Positions 1 through 8,833 of a stretch of 24,658 nt of DNA are shown here, in pieces (within the stretch, counting starts at the first letter, position 1; the number at the start of each line of letters is the position of its first letter). This DNA is from an uncultured Bacilli bacterium (GTDB lineage Bacteria; Bacillota_I; Bacilli_A; RF39; UBA660): the NCBI GenBank assembly GCA_934102215.1, contig CAKOSH010000012.1, forward strand, positions 1 through 24,658. Direction: 5' to 3'. The notes under the pieces are model-generated. The model ran no database searches and had not been told where the DNA came from. It saw only the letters and a list, made by a program, of their open reading frames with translations. The position numbers were made by a program, and so were the translations under genes.

Positions 1-40
1 TCTCGCAATTTAATTATATATCATTTTTTCTAAAAATAAA

Positions 41-75
41 AGACTATTGTCAAATTTTTACTTTGTCAACAGTCT
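41..75. repeat. Imperfect inverted repeat (hairpin)
   Basis: The arms 41-54 (AGACTATTGTCAAA) and 62-75 (TTTGTCAACAGTCT) pair over 14 positions with two mismatches around a 7-base loop. It lies directly before the terminator at 77-102 and may belong to the 3' untranslated region of a plus-strand gene that ends left of the window. No T-run follows it, so alone it is not a clear terminator. Confidence 0.45.
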
Positions 76-76
76 G

Positions 77-102
77 ACTAATCTAAAATGATTAGTTTTT
101 TT
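77..102 (+). terminator. Intrinsic terminator of a gene left of the window
   Basis: ACTAATC (77-83) and GATTAGT (90-96) form a perfect 7-bp stem with a 6-base loop. The sequence runs straight into a T tract (to 102). The T tract lies on the plus-strand 3' side, so it probably terminates a plus-strand gene outside the window that converges on the esaB end. Confidence 0.65.
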
Positions 103-143
103 GTTGTGTGTGAAAGCGTCAAATTTATCATTAGTTGTAATTT

Positions 144-177
144 AAAAGTAGATATTTTCCTAAAAATATCTACTTTT
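144..177 (-). terminator. Intrinsic terminator after esaB
   Basis: AAAAGTAGATATTTT (144-158) and its exact complement (163-177) form a 15-bp perfect stem with a CCTA loop. It starts 13 bases beyond the esaB stop codon. Read on the minus strand the stem ends in CTACTTTT followed by AAATT, so the U tract is short. The structure could serve both directions. It ends the essC-esaB transcript. Confidence 0.6.
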
Positions 178-190
178 TAAATCATTTAAT

Positions 191-445
191 TTACATTAAT
201 ATAAGTCTAAAACCATTTCGTATATTGGTTTCTTTTAAAATACTATTTGGATTGTATTTAATTGTTGTTTCTCTATTATATAATGATAATGAATTATAAT
301 CAAAATTATCTATTCTTTTAAGTTCACATATTGATTTACCAATTAATGTTATTATGTTTGCTATATTTTTGTTTAATGGTAAATATATGTTATAAACTTC
401 ATCCAATTGTGGTATATATATTTCAACTAATACTTTATTTTTCAT
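191..445 (-). CDS. esaB: EsaB/YukD-like ubiquitin-fold protein of type VIIb secretion
   Basis: This is an 84-residue protein with no signal peptide or membrane segment. It has alternating beta strands, an early helix (about residues 24-41, ending ICELKR) and the C-terminal pattern LKETNIRNGFRLIL, which is the usual end of YukD/EsaB ubiquitin-like proteins. These small cytosolic proteins are accessory or regulatory components of T7SSb (Ess/Yuk) machines. The start chosen is ATG at 445. AAGGAG lies 7 bases upstream of it and only 1 base before an in-frame TTG at 451, so the TTG is unlikely. The start lies inside the last codons of essC (11-base overlap), so translation is probably coupled. The family call rests on size, fold pattern and the essC neighbour. 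Sequence identity within this family is generally low. Confidence 0.75.
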   Translation of the reverse strand: MKNKVLVEIYIPQLDEVYNIYLPLNKNIANIITLIGKSICELKRIDNFDYNSLSLYNRETTIKYNPNSILKETNIRNGFRLILM

Positions 446-3400
446 TATCAAACTCCTTGTCTACTATGTATCTAATAATTGTATGAGAACTATTTTTAAC
501 TATATATCCAATTTGATTAAATAAAAGTTTTCTTTCTTCTAATGTAAGATTTGGCATTTTAATTGATAATTGATTTGCAGCATTTTCACCTAACCATATA
601 CCTGTTGATTTATCAATGTTTTTAAACCATTCTTCGACTTCTAAACTTTTGTAAGAATTATAGTCATCATATATTATAAATTTATTTCTTTTATATTCTC
701 TAATTTTACTGAATACATATTTAAATGTTTTTTGTGTTTTTTCTGGAACGTTATTTTTAAATGCTCCAAGTCCAATAATTATAAAGATGTTTGTGTGATC
801 TAAATTATCATCATCAAGTGTTTCTAATCTTATTTGTTTGATTATTGTTTCAAAATCTTTATTGAATATATTAACACCTTGTGAATTTTTATATAAATCT
901 AACACATCAATAACTCTTACTTTTGTATTTGGAATTTGTTTTAATAATTCGATAAGTCCATATATAAAGTGAATATTATCACTTAAGTTGTTAGTAATTA
1001 CTGGTGAATAATTTTCATTGAAATTATATGTTTCAGTTGTAAGTTTTGTTTTTGAAATACCTACTGGAACTTTATCTAATGTGTAATTTGTATTAATTAA
1101 TTTATCTACTGTGAAGAATTTTGGTAGAGTAGGTATTGCAGGGGCTTTTTTGATTTTAGCATTTTTGAGTGTTATTGCAAAATCCGTAATAGTTTTATTA
1201 ATATCATCTGGTTTAGATACATATGCTGTTTGATATTCAAGAACTTTGTTATCTAGTTTTACAAGACCTCTTCCTAAATATTTTGCTGGTATTAGATTTC
1301 TTGGAGCATCTATTACGTATCTATAGTCATCTTTGTCATTTAGCTTTAATGTTAGTTTGTTAGGAAATAGTTGTAATACTTTAATACGAATACCTGTTAT
1401 TAATGAGTTTGTTAATATAAATGTTATACCAAATTTAGGACCTTCTTTAAATAGGTTTATAAATTTTTCTGATAGTGAATTTAGATTATCTAACATGTTT
1501 TCATATTGATGTATAATGCATATTATATTAGGTAGTGTTTTACCACTTTGTTTTATGTAGTTAGAATAAGTTCCTGAATAATTATTAAATAAATTTTTTC
1601 TTTTGTTTATTTCTTTATTTAAGTATGTATATAAACTATTTGCTTTTTCTACTTCATCAATGTAAACAATGTCTCCAACTTGTGGATAATCTTTGAATTT
1701 TGAAAGTGTTTCTGCTCCAAAATCCATTATATAAATATTAACTTCTTCTGTTCTATGTTTAGTGCATATTGATGTGATTAATGTTGTTAATAAATTTTCT
1801 TTACCTGAACCTGGAATTCCATATATTAATGTATTTCCATTTTTAGTAAAATTTATTGAAAGTAATCCTTGCTGTTGTATGGCTGGATCGTCGTATTCAC
1901 CAATTATGCCTTCAATTTCAAATGGTTTTGGTTGGAAATTATATTTTGTCATTATGTTTGATAAATATATTTCTTCAGGGATACTATCTAGCCAAAGTTG
2001 TTTTTTACTTATATTTTCTCTTATGGCGATATCATTTAAATATTTAACTATATTGGTAAGTTGATCACCATTTTTTGGTTGATTTATTTCTTTGTTTTGA
2101 TTTATGTTATTTATTGATTTGATTATTGTTCCTGTATTATCTATAAAATTAATTGAATCATCGATTTTTTTAATTACTTTTTCAGTTGGGATATATGGTG
2201 CTCCTGACCATGCTGATTGGCCTTGTTCGAATAATTCATCGTAACCAACTTGTAAATAGAATCTACCAGTTTCTTTAATTGAGGCTGCTTCTGGGCGCTT
2301 TAACATTTCCATACTGTCTTGTCTTGTTTGAACTTTCAAACATACTTTGAATTTTGAGTTTGACCAAATTTGATCATTTACTACGCCTGCTGGTTTTTGT
2401 GTAGCAAGTATTAAATGTACGCCAAGGGAACGTCCTATACGTGCTGTACTTATTAATTCATCCATAAATTCTGGTTGTTGACTTTTTAATTCTGCAAATT
2501 CATCAGAGATTATGAATAAGTGAGGAATTGGTTCATCAATAAGACCTTCTCTATAATATTTTTGGTACTTATATATATCAATTGTACTTTCGCCTAATTT
2601 ATCTCTAACTTCATTGAATTTCTTTTGTCTTCTTTTCATTTCACTGTTTATTGATACTAGTGTTCTATTCATTTCACTTATATCTAAGTTAGTTATTGTT
2701 CCTGCTAGGTGTGGTATTCTAATACCTGTTTCTTTATTTTCAAATGCTCCAGCAAGTCCACCACCTTTATAGTCTATAAGTACGAATTGTACTTCGTTTG
2801 GATGATAATTTATTGCCATTGATAAAATATATGTAATTATGAACTCTGATTTACCACTACCAGTTGAACCTGCTATGAGTCCATGTGGTCCATGTGCTTT
2901 TTCATGTAAATCTAATTTAAATAGTTCACCCGATGGGCTTACTCCGATTGGACATTGTAGGGATGCCATAGGGTTACTTGAAGACCATTTATTGCTTATA
3001 TTTAATTGTTCTATATTACCAACATTATACATTTCTAAAAATGATATCATATTAGGTAAACTATATAATTCTGATAGAGTTTGTATTGGTACATTAGATA
3101 GTTCTCTAGCCGCTCTATACATATCAAGATTATCAAATACTTCAGTTGTAAAATTTAATTGTTTACTTTTTGTATAATCTTTTTCAAAAATGCAACTTAA
3201 TTTATCTGTTACATATGTATATTTGTTACATTGGTTTGGTAAATTTTTAAGAGTGTTATCTAAAATAAGAAGTGAGAATCCTATATTCTTGTTAAATGTA
3301 GTTATTTTGTTTATGAAGTCTAAATTTTTATATTTTCTATAATTATCAGTTATTATTAAATAATATGGACTAAAACTTTTATAATAATCAGTTTTTTCTA

Positions 3401-5033
3401 TTTCTTCATTTATATCTTGTGATGCATTTTTAATTTCTTCTTTTCTTGAATTATATAATTCATCTATTTCTTTTAATACTTTTTTTGCTTCATCTTCATC
3501 ATCTGAAAAATATCTAATACTTTTATCATCTGAATATATGTGTGGTATTAATTTTAAATATTCCCATTTGTATGAATTCTTTTTACTTGTTAAGAATACT
3601 ATTTTTAAATCTTTTGGGTTATGTAGTGTTATTAATTGCAATATAATTCCATTTATGAATGCTTCTGAGTTAGGATAACTACATATTATTGATGAAATAA
3701 AGTTTTCACATAATGATATAGTTGATGGTACGTTTACAAGTGTTTCTGCATTTTTTGCTATAGAGTGTGCTCTTTGTATAAGTCCATCTGGGTCTAGTGT
3801 AAATTTTTCTTCAGGAGCATTTACTTTGATAGATGAAGGAACATTACCTGTACCAACTCTAATAGTTAGAAAATCATTATCTGCTATTTCTTTTTCCCAT
3901 AATCTATTTTTCATTCCAATTAGATTATCAAAGCATTCTTGTGCTGATGGATTATTATCATAAAGAGTTTGACTTTCATATTTCATTATTTTATTTATTT
4001 CTATTTGTTTTTGTTCTAAATATTCAGTATATTTCTTTTCTCTTAATTCATCTCTTTTTTTCTTTCTTTTTCTATTATACATCGTAGATAATTTTGGTAT
4101 TAAGAAACTACATATTATCATGGCTAGAGCGGTTATAATTGAAATAATTAATTCTGCTTTGGAACCTCTTCCTTGATTATAGTTAGATATACTTCTATAT
4201 AATGTTGCGAAAGATGTTATAACCATTGTCATACTAGCACCTAATGTGAATATTAATGGTAATTCATCTCTCGATTCTTTGTTAGTAGGTGAATCTATTG
4301 TTATTTCTTCTTCATCATATCCAATTGTGAGTCTTGGTTTATGAAAAAAGAAATCATCATCGCTATATAGATCATCATCATTTTCTTTCATGTCATAGTT
4401 TAAATATTGTGAATTATTTACAACCTCTTTTTCTATTATTGGAATGCTACTATTGAATGAAATATTATCTTTTGAAAAAAATACTCTTATGAATGATCCC
4501 ATCCATATCATTTTTAAATTATTTAGAAATATAGTATCTCCAGTATATAGTAATTTTTTGTTATTGACTATTCTCTTATTAACATATACTTTTGTTTCAT
4601 ATTCTGTGACATTTAAGTATTTAGCATTTTCTTCTGTTTTTATTATTATTTGTGTTGGTGCTGTTAAACTATTTGAATATATTATTGCATTTTGTGGGTT
4701 ACTTCCAATTGTTATGTTATTAAAGTTTTCAACTAATATATCTTTATAAATATTATTATAGCCTTCATATGTATAAAGATATACTGTATCAATAGTACCT
4801 TTAAATTTAATAGCATATGTTTCATATGTACCTATTTTTATATCTTCATTTTTGCCATTAATGGTAAAATCGTTTGTATTTTTAATAAACCAGTTTCCAT
4901 CTTTAGAATATATACTTATAAATATTTCTATATTTGTTGTAACAGGTGTATATGAAAATAAAAAACTTTCACTTATTTTTTCAGGTAGATCATAGGTAGT
5001 CAGTTTTTCTTTGTCTGCTATATAAAGTTTCAC
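435..5033 (-). CDS. essC: EssC, FtsK/SpoIIIE-type ATPase of type VIIb secretion
   Basis: A 1532-residue protein, close to the roughly 1480 residues usual for EssC. Residues 1-190 look like the two small FHA-like domains. Two membrane segments lie at about 258-279 and 294-313, followed by a basic, helical stretch to about 350. Three FtsK-like ATPase modules follow. D1 is intact: Walker A GSTGSGKS at 722-729 and Walker B HLFIISDEF at 838-846. D2 has GIPGSGKE at 1072-1079, with Glu where Ser/Thr is expected, and IIHQYE where an acidic Walker B end should be, so it looks degenerate. D3 (from about 1330) has no P-loop. In the family, D1 hydrolysis drives export and D2/D3 bind substrate signals. 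The start is GTG at 5033 with AAGGA 9 bases upstream. No WXG100, EssA, EssB or EsaA gene is next to it in this window. Confidence 0.93.
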   Translation of the reverse strand: MKLYIADKEKLTTYDLPEKISESFLFSYTPVTTNIEIFISIYSKDGNWFIKNTNDFTINGKNEDIKIGTYETYAIKFKGTIDTVYLYTYEGYNNIYKDILVENFNNITIGSNPQNAIIYSNSLTAPTQIIIKTEENAKYLNVTEYETKVYVNKRIVNNKKLLYTGDTIFLNNLKMIWMGSFIRVFFSKDNISFNSSIPIIEKEVVNNSQYLNYDMKENDDDLYSDDDFFFHKPRLTIGYDEEEITIDSPTNKESRDELPLIFTLGASMTMVITSFATLYRSISNYNQGRGSKAELIISIITALAMIICSFLIPKLSTMYNRKRKKKRDELREKKYTEYLEQKQIEINKIMKYESQTLYDNNPSAQECFDNLIGMKNRLWEKEIADNDFLTIRVGTGNVPSSIKVNAPEEKFTLDPDGLIQRAHSIAKNAETLVNVPSTISLCENFISSIICSYPNSEAFINGIILQLITLHNPKDLKIVFLTSKKNSYKWEYLKLIPHIYSDDKSIRYFSDDEDEAKKVLKEIDELYNSRKEEIKNASQDINEEIEKTDYYKSFSPYYLIITDNYRKYKNLDFINKITTFNKNIGFSLLILDNTLKNLPNQCNKYTYVTDKLSCIFEKDYTKSKQLNFTTEVFDNLDMYRAARELSNVPIQTLSELYSLPNMISFLEMYNVGNIEQLNISNKWSSSNPMASLQCPIGVSPSGELFKLDLHEKAHGPHGLIAGSTGSGKSEFIITYILSMAINYHPNEVQFVLIDYKGGGLAGAFENKETGIRIPHLAGTITNLDISEMNRTLVSINSEMKRRQKKFNEVRDKLGESTIDIYKYQKYYREGLIDEPIPHLFIISDEFAELKSQQPEFMDELISTARIGRSLGVHLILATQKPAGVVNDQIWSNSKFKVCLKVQTRQDSMEMLKRPEAASIKETGRFYLQVGYDELFEQGQSAWSGAPYIPTEKVIKKIDDSINFIDNTGTIIKSINNINQNKEINQPKNGDQLTNIVKYLNDIAIRENISKKQLWLDSIPEEIYLSNIMTKYNFQPKPFEIEGIIGEYDDPAIQQQGLLSINFTKNGNTLIYGIPGSGKENLLTTLITSICTKHRTEEVNIYIMDFGAETLSKFKDYPQVGDIVYIDEVEKANSLYTYLNKEINKRKNLFNNYSGTYSNYIKQSGKTLPNIICIIHQYENMLDNLNSLSEKFINLFKEGPKFGITFILTNSLITGIRIKVLQLFPNKLTLKLNDKDDYRYVIDAPRNLIPAKYLGRGLVKLDNKVLEYQTAYVSKPDDINKTITDFAITLKNAKIKKAPAIPTLPKFFTVDKLINTNYTLDKVPVGISKTKLTTETYNFNENYSPVITNNLSDNIHFIYGLIELLKQIPNTKVRVIDVLDLYKNSQGVNIFNKDFETIIKQIRLETLDDDNLDHTNIFIIIGLGAFKNNVPEKTQKTFKYVFSKIREYKRNKFIIYDDYNSYKSLEVEEWFKNIDKSTGIWLGENAANQLSIKMPNLTLEERKLLFNQIGYIVKNSSHTIIRYIVDKEFDNEK

Positions 5034-5060
5034 ATTATCACATCCTTATTTATTATGATA

Positions 5061-5089
5061 ATTATAGCATTATTTATTTTTCTCTTCAA
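5061..5089 (-). promoter_or_regulatory. Promoter of essC-esaB
   Basis: On the minus strand TTGAAG (5089-5084) is separated by exactly 17 bases from TATAAT (5066-5061), which is preceded by TGC (extended -10). The predicted start of transcription is near 5054, giving a leader of about 20 bases that contains the AAGGA site of essC. The promoter overlaps the last codons of the upstream transglutaminase-like gene, so essC-esaB can be transcribed independently of it. Confidence 0.75.
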
Positions 5090-5639
5090 TTGAATTCAAG
5101 TAATTTATTAAATACTTTTTGGTTATATTTTTACCTCTAAAGCAATGAAAATAGAATAATACACAGTTAGTTCCATCTTTAGGCTTATTATATTCATATA
5201 TTTTAATATTATTTATGTTAAAGTCGTTACCATTTACTATTTTTTTAAAATTATCTAGGATACAATATATTACTTCATCTAATGAATTAAATTCTTTTAT
5301 ACCTTTCATATCAACAAAACTATTTTCAAACCAATAGTATTTATCATTAGCTTTAAATACTAATATACTATGACAATAGAATTTACCATTAGGTATTACA
5401 AAAAAATATGTTTTACATGGAATGTTGTTATCTTCTAAATATTTTCTTGATAGTTCTACAGTTTCCCAGCATATTCCAACCCTTGATTTTTCTATTTGTT
5501 CAGTTGATTGAAATACAAATTTTTTTTCAAGACCATCTTGTATATGTTCATAAATATTGCCATTTTTATCTGTCCATCCGTATTTTATATCTTTTGTTTT
5601 ATCATATATTTCATATACTTTTTTTAACATATCTATCAT
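5070..5639 (-). CDS. Transglutaminase-like (papain-fold) protein
   Basis: A 189-residue protein without signal peptide or membrane segment. The pattern GICWETVELSR (Cys57), FYCHSILVF (His90) and YYWFENSF (Glu105/Asn106) matches the Cys-His-Asp/Asn triad order of the transglutaminase-like superfamily. Bacterial members act as cysteine proteases, amidases or cross-linkers, and nothing here shows which. The start is ATG at 5639 with GGTGA upstream. A second ATG three codons on is possible. It lies 36 bases upstream of essC on the same strand, but essC has its own promoter, so co-transcription is possible and not required. The absence of an export signal means that an extracellular role would need an unusual route. 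The superfamily call is from motif order only. Confidence 0.6.
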   Translation of the reverse strand: MIDMLKKVYEIYDKTKDIKYGWTDKNGNIYEHIQDGLEKKFVFQSTEQIEKSRVGICWETVELSRKYLEDNNIPCKTYFFVIPNGKFYCHSILVFKANDKYYWFENSFVDMKGIKEFNSLDEVIYCILDNFKKIVNGNDFNINNIKIYEYNKPKDGTNCVLFYFHCFRGKNITKKYLINYLNSIEEKNK

Positions 5640-5749
5640 GTATAATCACCAATATAAGTATAACAAATAAAATTTGATTTAAAAAGTAAATTGAATTAGT
5701 TATATAAAAGATATATATTCATTAGTATATATTAATATAGCTTTTCTTT

Positions 5750-5758
5750 TGATATAAT
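5750..5758 (+). promoter_or_regulatory. Extended -10 promoter element before the YjdF-like gene
   Basis: TGATATAAT at 5750-5758 is a consensus extended -10 element, 21 bases before the ATG at 5780. No convincing -35 hexamer lies 17 bases upstream (TATTAA at 5730-5735). An AGGTGA site precedes the ATG. Confidence 0.5.
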
Positions 5759-5779
5759 ATTTTTGTAAGTAGGTGAAGT

Positions 5780-6559
5780 ATGAAAAATATAAAAGAAGCA
5801 TATAAAGAAAATAGAAAAGGAGTACTTGTAGTATATTTATTACTTCGTTTTCTTGTTATATTGGTTATGGTAAGACAAATATTTTTACATAATTATTGGA
5901 ATGCTTTTCTATGTATTCTTGTTCTTATACAATTTTTAATACCATATTTTATAACTAAAAAATTAAAAATTGAACTTCCAAGTATTTTTGAAATAATAAT
6001 ATTACTTTTTATATTCTCTTCAGAAGTTCTTGGTGAAATTCAAAATTTTTATGGAGTATTCAAACATTTTGATACTGTTCTTCATACATTAAATGGATTT
6101 TTATGTGCAGCTGTTGGTTTTTCATTAATTGATTTATGTAATAATAATAGTGAAAAGTTTAATCTGTCTCCATTATATTTAACAATTGTGGCATTTTGTT
6201 TTTCAATGACAATAGGTGTACTTTGGGAATTTTTAGAATATAGTATTGATAAAGTAATGTTAAGTGACATGCAGAAAGATAAATTGGTTACTAAAATTTC
6301 ATCTGTATGGTTAAATCCAGATGGTAAAAATAAAGCAATAGTTATTGATGATATTAATAAGACAATAATATATACAGGTGATGGTGAAACTATTATTGAT
6401 GGAGGATATCTTGATTTAGGACTTAATGATACTATGAAAGACTTAATAGTTAATTTTGTCGGCGCTGTGGTATTTAGTATTTTTGGATATTTATATGTTA
6501 TTAATAGAGATAAATATAAAATTGCTGAAAAGTTTATGCCAAAAAAGAAAAATATGTAA
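5780..6559 (+). CDS. YjdF/DUF2238-like integral membrane protein
   Basis: A 259-residue protein with about six membrane segments (roughly 15-32, 40-58, 67-85, 100-118, 132-150 and 222-242). The conserved-looking core has acidic and polar residues within membranes: SEVLGEIQNFYG (82-92), FDTVLHTLNGF (97-107) and GVLWEFLEYSID (146-157). This order matches the YjdF/DUF2238 family, whose function is unknown. A soluble insertion of about 50 residues (165-215) separates the last membrane segment from the core. The start is the ATG preceded by AGGTGA. It is transcribed divergently from the transglutaminase-like gene and is followed by the ABC genes, which have their own promoter. The family assignment is from memory of the motif pattern; the membrane topology is more certain than the name. 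Confidence 0.6.
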   Translation: MKNIKEAYKENRKGVLVVYLLLRFLVILVMVRQIFLHNYWNAFLCILVLIQFLIPYFITKKLKIELPSIFEIIILLFIFSSEVLGEIQNFYGVFKHFDTVLHTLNGFLCAAVGFSLIDLCNNNSEKFNLSPLYLTIVAFCFSMTIGVLWEFLEYSIDKVMLSDMQKDKLVTKISSVWLNPDGKNKAIVIDDINKTIIYTGDGETIIDGGYLDLGLNDTMKDLIVNFVGAVVFSIFGYLYVINRDKYKIAEKFMPKKKNM

Positions 6560-6561
6560 AC

Positions 6562-6590
6562 TTGTTATTACGTTTCAAATATTATAAAAT
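6562..6590 (+). promoter_or_regulatory. Putative promoter of the tandem ABC transporter genes
   Basis: TTGTTA (6562-6567) is separated by 17 bases from TAAAAT (6585-6590). It lies just after the stop codon of the YjdF-like gene. The region is almost pure A/T, so chance matches are likely. Confidence 0.4.
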
Positions 6591-6632
6591 GTTATATATA
6601 AAATAGAGGCTATGGTTAGTGAGGAAATTAGT

Positions 6633-8831
6633 ATGTTAGAATTAAAAAATGTATCTAAATTTTATTATAATAAAGGTATGGTTTCAGCTGGATTTAGTAG
6701 AGTAAGTTTAAAGTTTAATCTAGGTGAATTTATTGCTATAACTGGTGAAAGTGGTAGTGGAAAAAGTACATTGTTAAATGTCATTTCTGGTTTAGATTCT
6801 TATGAAGAAGGAGAAATGTATATTAATGGTGAAGAAACTAGTCACTATAACGAAAGAGATTATGAAGAATATCGTAAAAGATATGTAGGAAATATATTTC
6901 AAAATTTTAATTTAGTTAACAGCTATACAGTTTATCAAAATATAGAACTTGTATTACTTTTAAAGGGTAAGAAGAAAAAAGATATAAAAGATAAAGTAAT
7001 AGAAATAATTAAACAAGTTGATTTATATAAATATAGAAATAAGAAAGTTTCTAAGTTAAGTGGTGGACAGAAACAAAGAGTTGCGATTGGTAGAGTACTC
7101 GCGATGGATACTCCAATTATACTTGCTGATGAACCAACTGGTAATCTTGATAAAAATTCTAGTGAAATAGTTTTAAAATTACTACATGATTTATCTAAAG
7201 ATAAACTTGTAATTGTAGTTACTCATAATTATGACCAAATAGAAAAGTATGTTACTAGAAAAATAACTATGCATGATGGTAAAGTTATTAATGATGAAAA
7301 AATAAGAGATTATGAAAGTGTTACTAATGTTAATCTTACTGATTTTAGTGATATAAAATGGTATAACAAAGTAAGGTTAGGAGTAAGAAATGCATTTAAT
7401 ATATTTCCTAAATTCATATTAATATTTACAGTGTACCTATTTATTCTTACATCTATATTCTTTTCATATTCATCACTCAAAGAGATACAGCATGCTAGTG
7501 ACATGGCTGGGACTAACATATTTTTTAATAATTCTAGTGATAAAAGAATTGTTATTAAAAAGAATGATAAGACTAGTATAAGTGATGAGGATTATAATAA
7601 AATAAGTAAGCTTAATAATATAGATTATATTGTTAAAAATGATGTTTTTGTTGATACTACTATTGAATTATCTAGTGATAATTATTATTTTAATGGAATC
7701 GTATCTAATATATCTTTAATTGATAAAGTTGATTATGGTAGACTTCCTCAAAATGATAATGAAATAGTTCTTGAAATATATACTGGTGATTATTATATGG
7801 ATTATAAAGATGATTTATTGAGTGCAGAGTATATTGTAGAACAATTATCAAATGATAGAGTTAAATATAAGATTAAAATAGTGGGTTTAAAGTATAGTAC
7901 TGAAATATATCGTAATATTTATTATGTAACTGATAAGTTTCAAAATGATATAAGTGAAAATAGTAATAAAAAATATAGTACAGTTAAATATAATTTTATG
8001 GATGTAGATGGAGTTTCTTATATTGATTCATTTACTAATGAGATAATACCTAGTAATAAAGTTCCAAGTGGTAGTGTTATTATACCTGAAGAATTTATTT
8101 ATAGATGTAAAGATAATAATTGTAAAGATAAAAACTTTAAAGTTAATGTTTCAAATATATATTATGATATAGATACAGAATTTAAAGTTATAAACAATAC
8201 TGATAAAAAGAATATATATAATTTAACTGGATATAAATATGAAGATTATAGTACTTGTATTTTCATTAATGATAAAGATTATAATAATTTATTTGATAAA
8301 GGTTATTTTCAAAGTTCAGTATTTGTTAAAGATGTTAAAAATGTAAGAGAAACAATAAGTGAACTTAATAATCTTGGTTATAAAACATTATATATTGCTG
8401 ATACTTTGATATATGATAGTTCTTTTGGATTTGGTGTTGATATATTAAAAGTATGTTCACTTGCTATATTGTTAATTTGTTTATTCTTTATTTCTTATTT
8501 CATAATAAGATTAGTATTAAAATCAAGAAATGTTTATTATTCAATACTTAGAATACTTGGTTCAACTCTTAGTGCGACTAATGATTTATTAAGAATAGAG
8601 TTACTTACTATATCACATACTGCATTTTTAACATTTACTATTTTCATATTACTTAATTATTATGGCATTATTGATATATTTAATATTAAGACTTTGTGTA
8701 ACTATATTACAATTGGTAACTATATAATAATATATATTTGTTTACTTTGTATGACACTTCTTATTACTAATAGATATTCTAGAAAACTATTTAAAAATAC
8801 TGTTATGAATACTTATAGAGAGGAAGTGTAA
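6633..8831 (+). CDS. ABC transporter, ATPase fused to FtsX/MacB-type permease (subunit 1)
   Basis: A 732-residue fusion. Residues 1-225 form a LolD/MacB-class ATPase: Walker A GESGSGKST (38-46), Q-loop Gln90, signature LSGGQ (142-146), Walker B ILADE (163-167) and H-loop His198. A membrane segment at about 259-282 is followed by an extracytoplasmic domain of about 330 residues, then three membrane segments (about 620-720). This is the four-helix FtsX/MacB plan. Such transporters usually act on antimicrobial peptides, lipoproteins or envelope signals rather than transporting classical solutes; the substrate is not known here. Start: ATG 6633, with GAGG 8 bases upstream, gives MLELKNVS, the normal N-terminus of this ATPase class. 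An ATG at 6612 has its SD only 2 bases away. It is followed 2 bases later by the second fusion gene. Confidence 0.88.
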   Translation: MLELKNVSKFYYNKGMVSAGFSRVSLKFNLGEFIAITGESGSGKSTLLNVISGLDSYEEGEMYINGEETSHYNERDYEEYRKRYVGNIFQNFNLVNSYTVYQNIELVLLLKGKKKKDIKDKVIEIIKQVDLYKYRNKKVSKLSGGQKQRVAIGRVLAMDTPIILADEPTGNLDKNSSEIVLKLLHDLSKDKLVIVVTHNYDQIEKYVTRKITMHDGKVINDEKIRDYESVTNVNLTDFSDIKWYNKVRLGVRNAFNIFPKFILIFTVYLFILTSIFFSYSSLKEIQHASDMAGTNIFFNNSSDKRIVIKKNDKTSISDEDYNKISKLNNIDYIVKNDVFVDTTIELSSDNYYFNGIVSNISLIDKVDYGRLPQNDNEIVLEIYTGDYYMDYKDDLLSAEYIVEQLSNDRVKYKIKIVGLKYSTEIYRNIYYVTDKFQNDISENSNKKYSTVKYNFMDVDGVSYIDSFTNEIIPSNKVPSGSVIIPEEFIYRCKDNNCKDKNFKVNVSNIYYDIDTEFKVINNTDKKNIYNLTGYKYEDYSTCIFINDKDYNNLFDKGYFQSSVFVKDVKNVRETISELNNLGYKTLYIADTLIYDSSFGFGVDILKVCSLAILLICLFFISYFIIRLVLKSRNVYYSILRILGSTLSATNDLLRIELLTISHTAFLTFTIFILLNYYGIIDIFNIKTLCNYITIGNYIIIYICLLCMTLLITNRYSRKLFKNTVMNTYREEV

Positions 8832-8833
8832 TT

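Noticed and set aside
1762..4749. Plus-strand open frames opposite essC (1762-2064, 1856-2047, 2839-3177, 4444-4749)
   Set aside because: They are antisense to conserved EssC coding sequence, lack ribosome binding sites and show no family resemblance.
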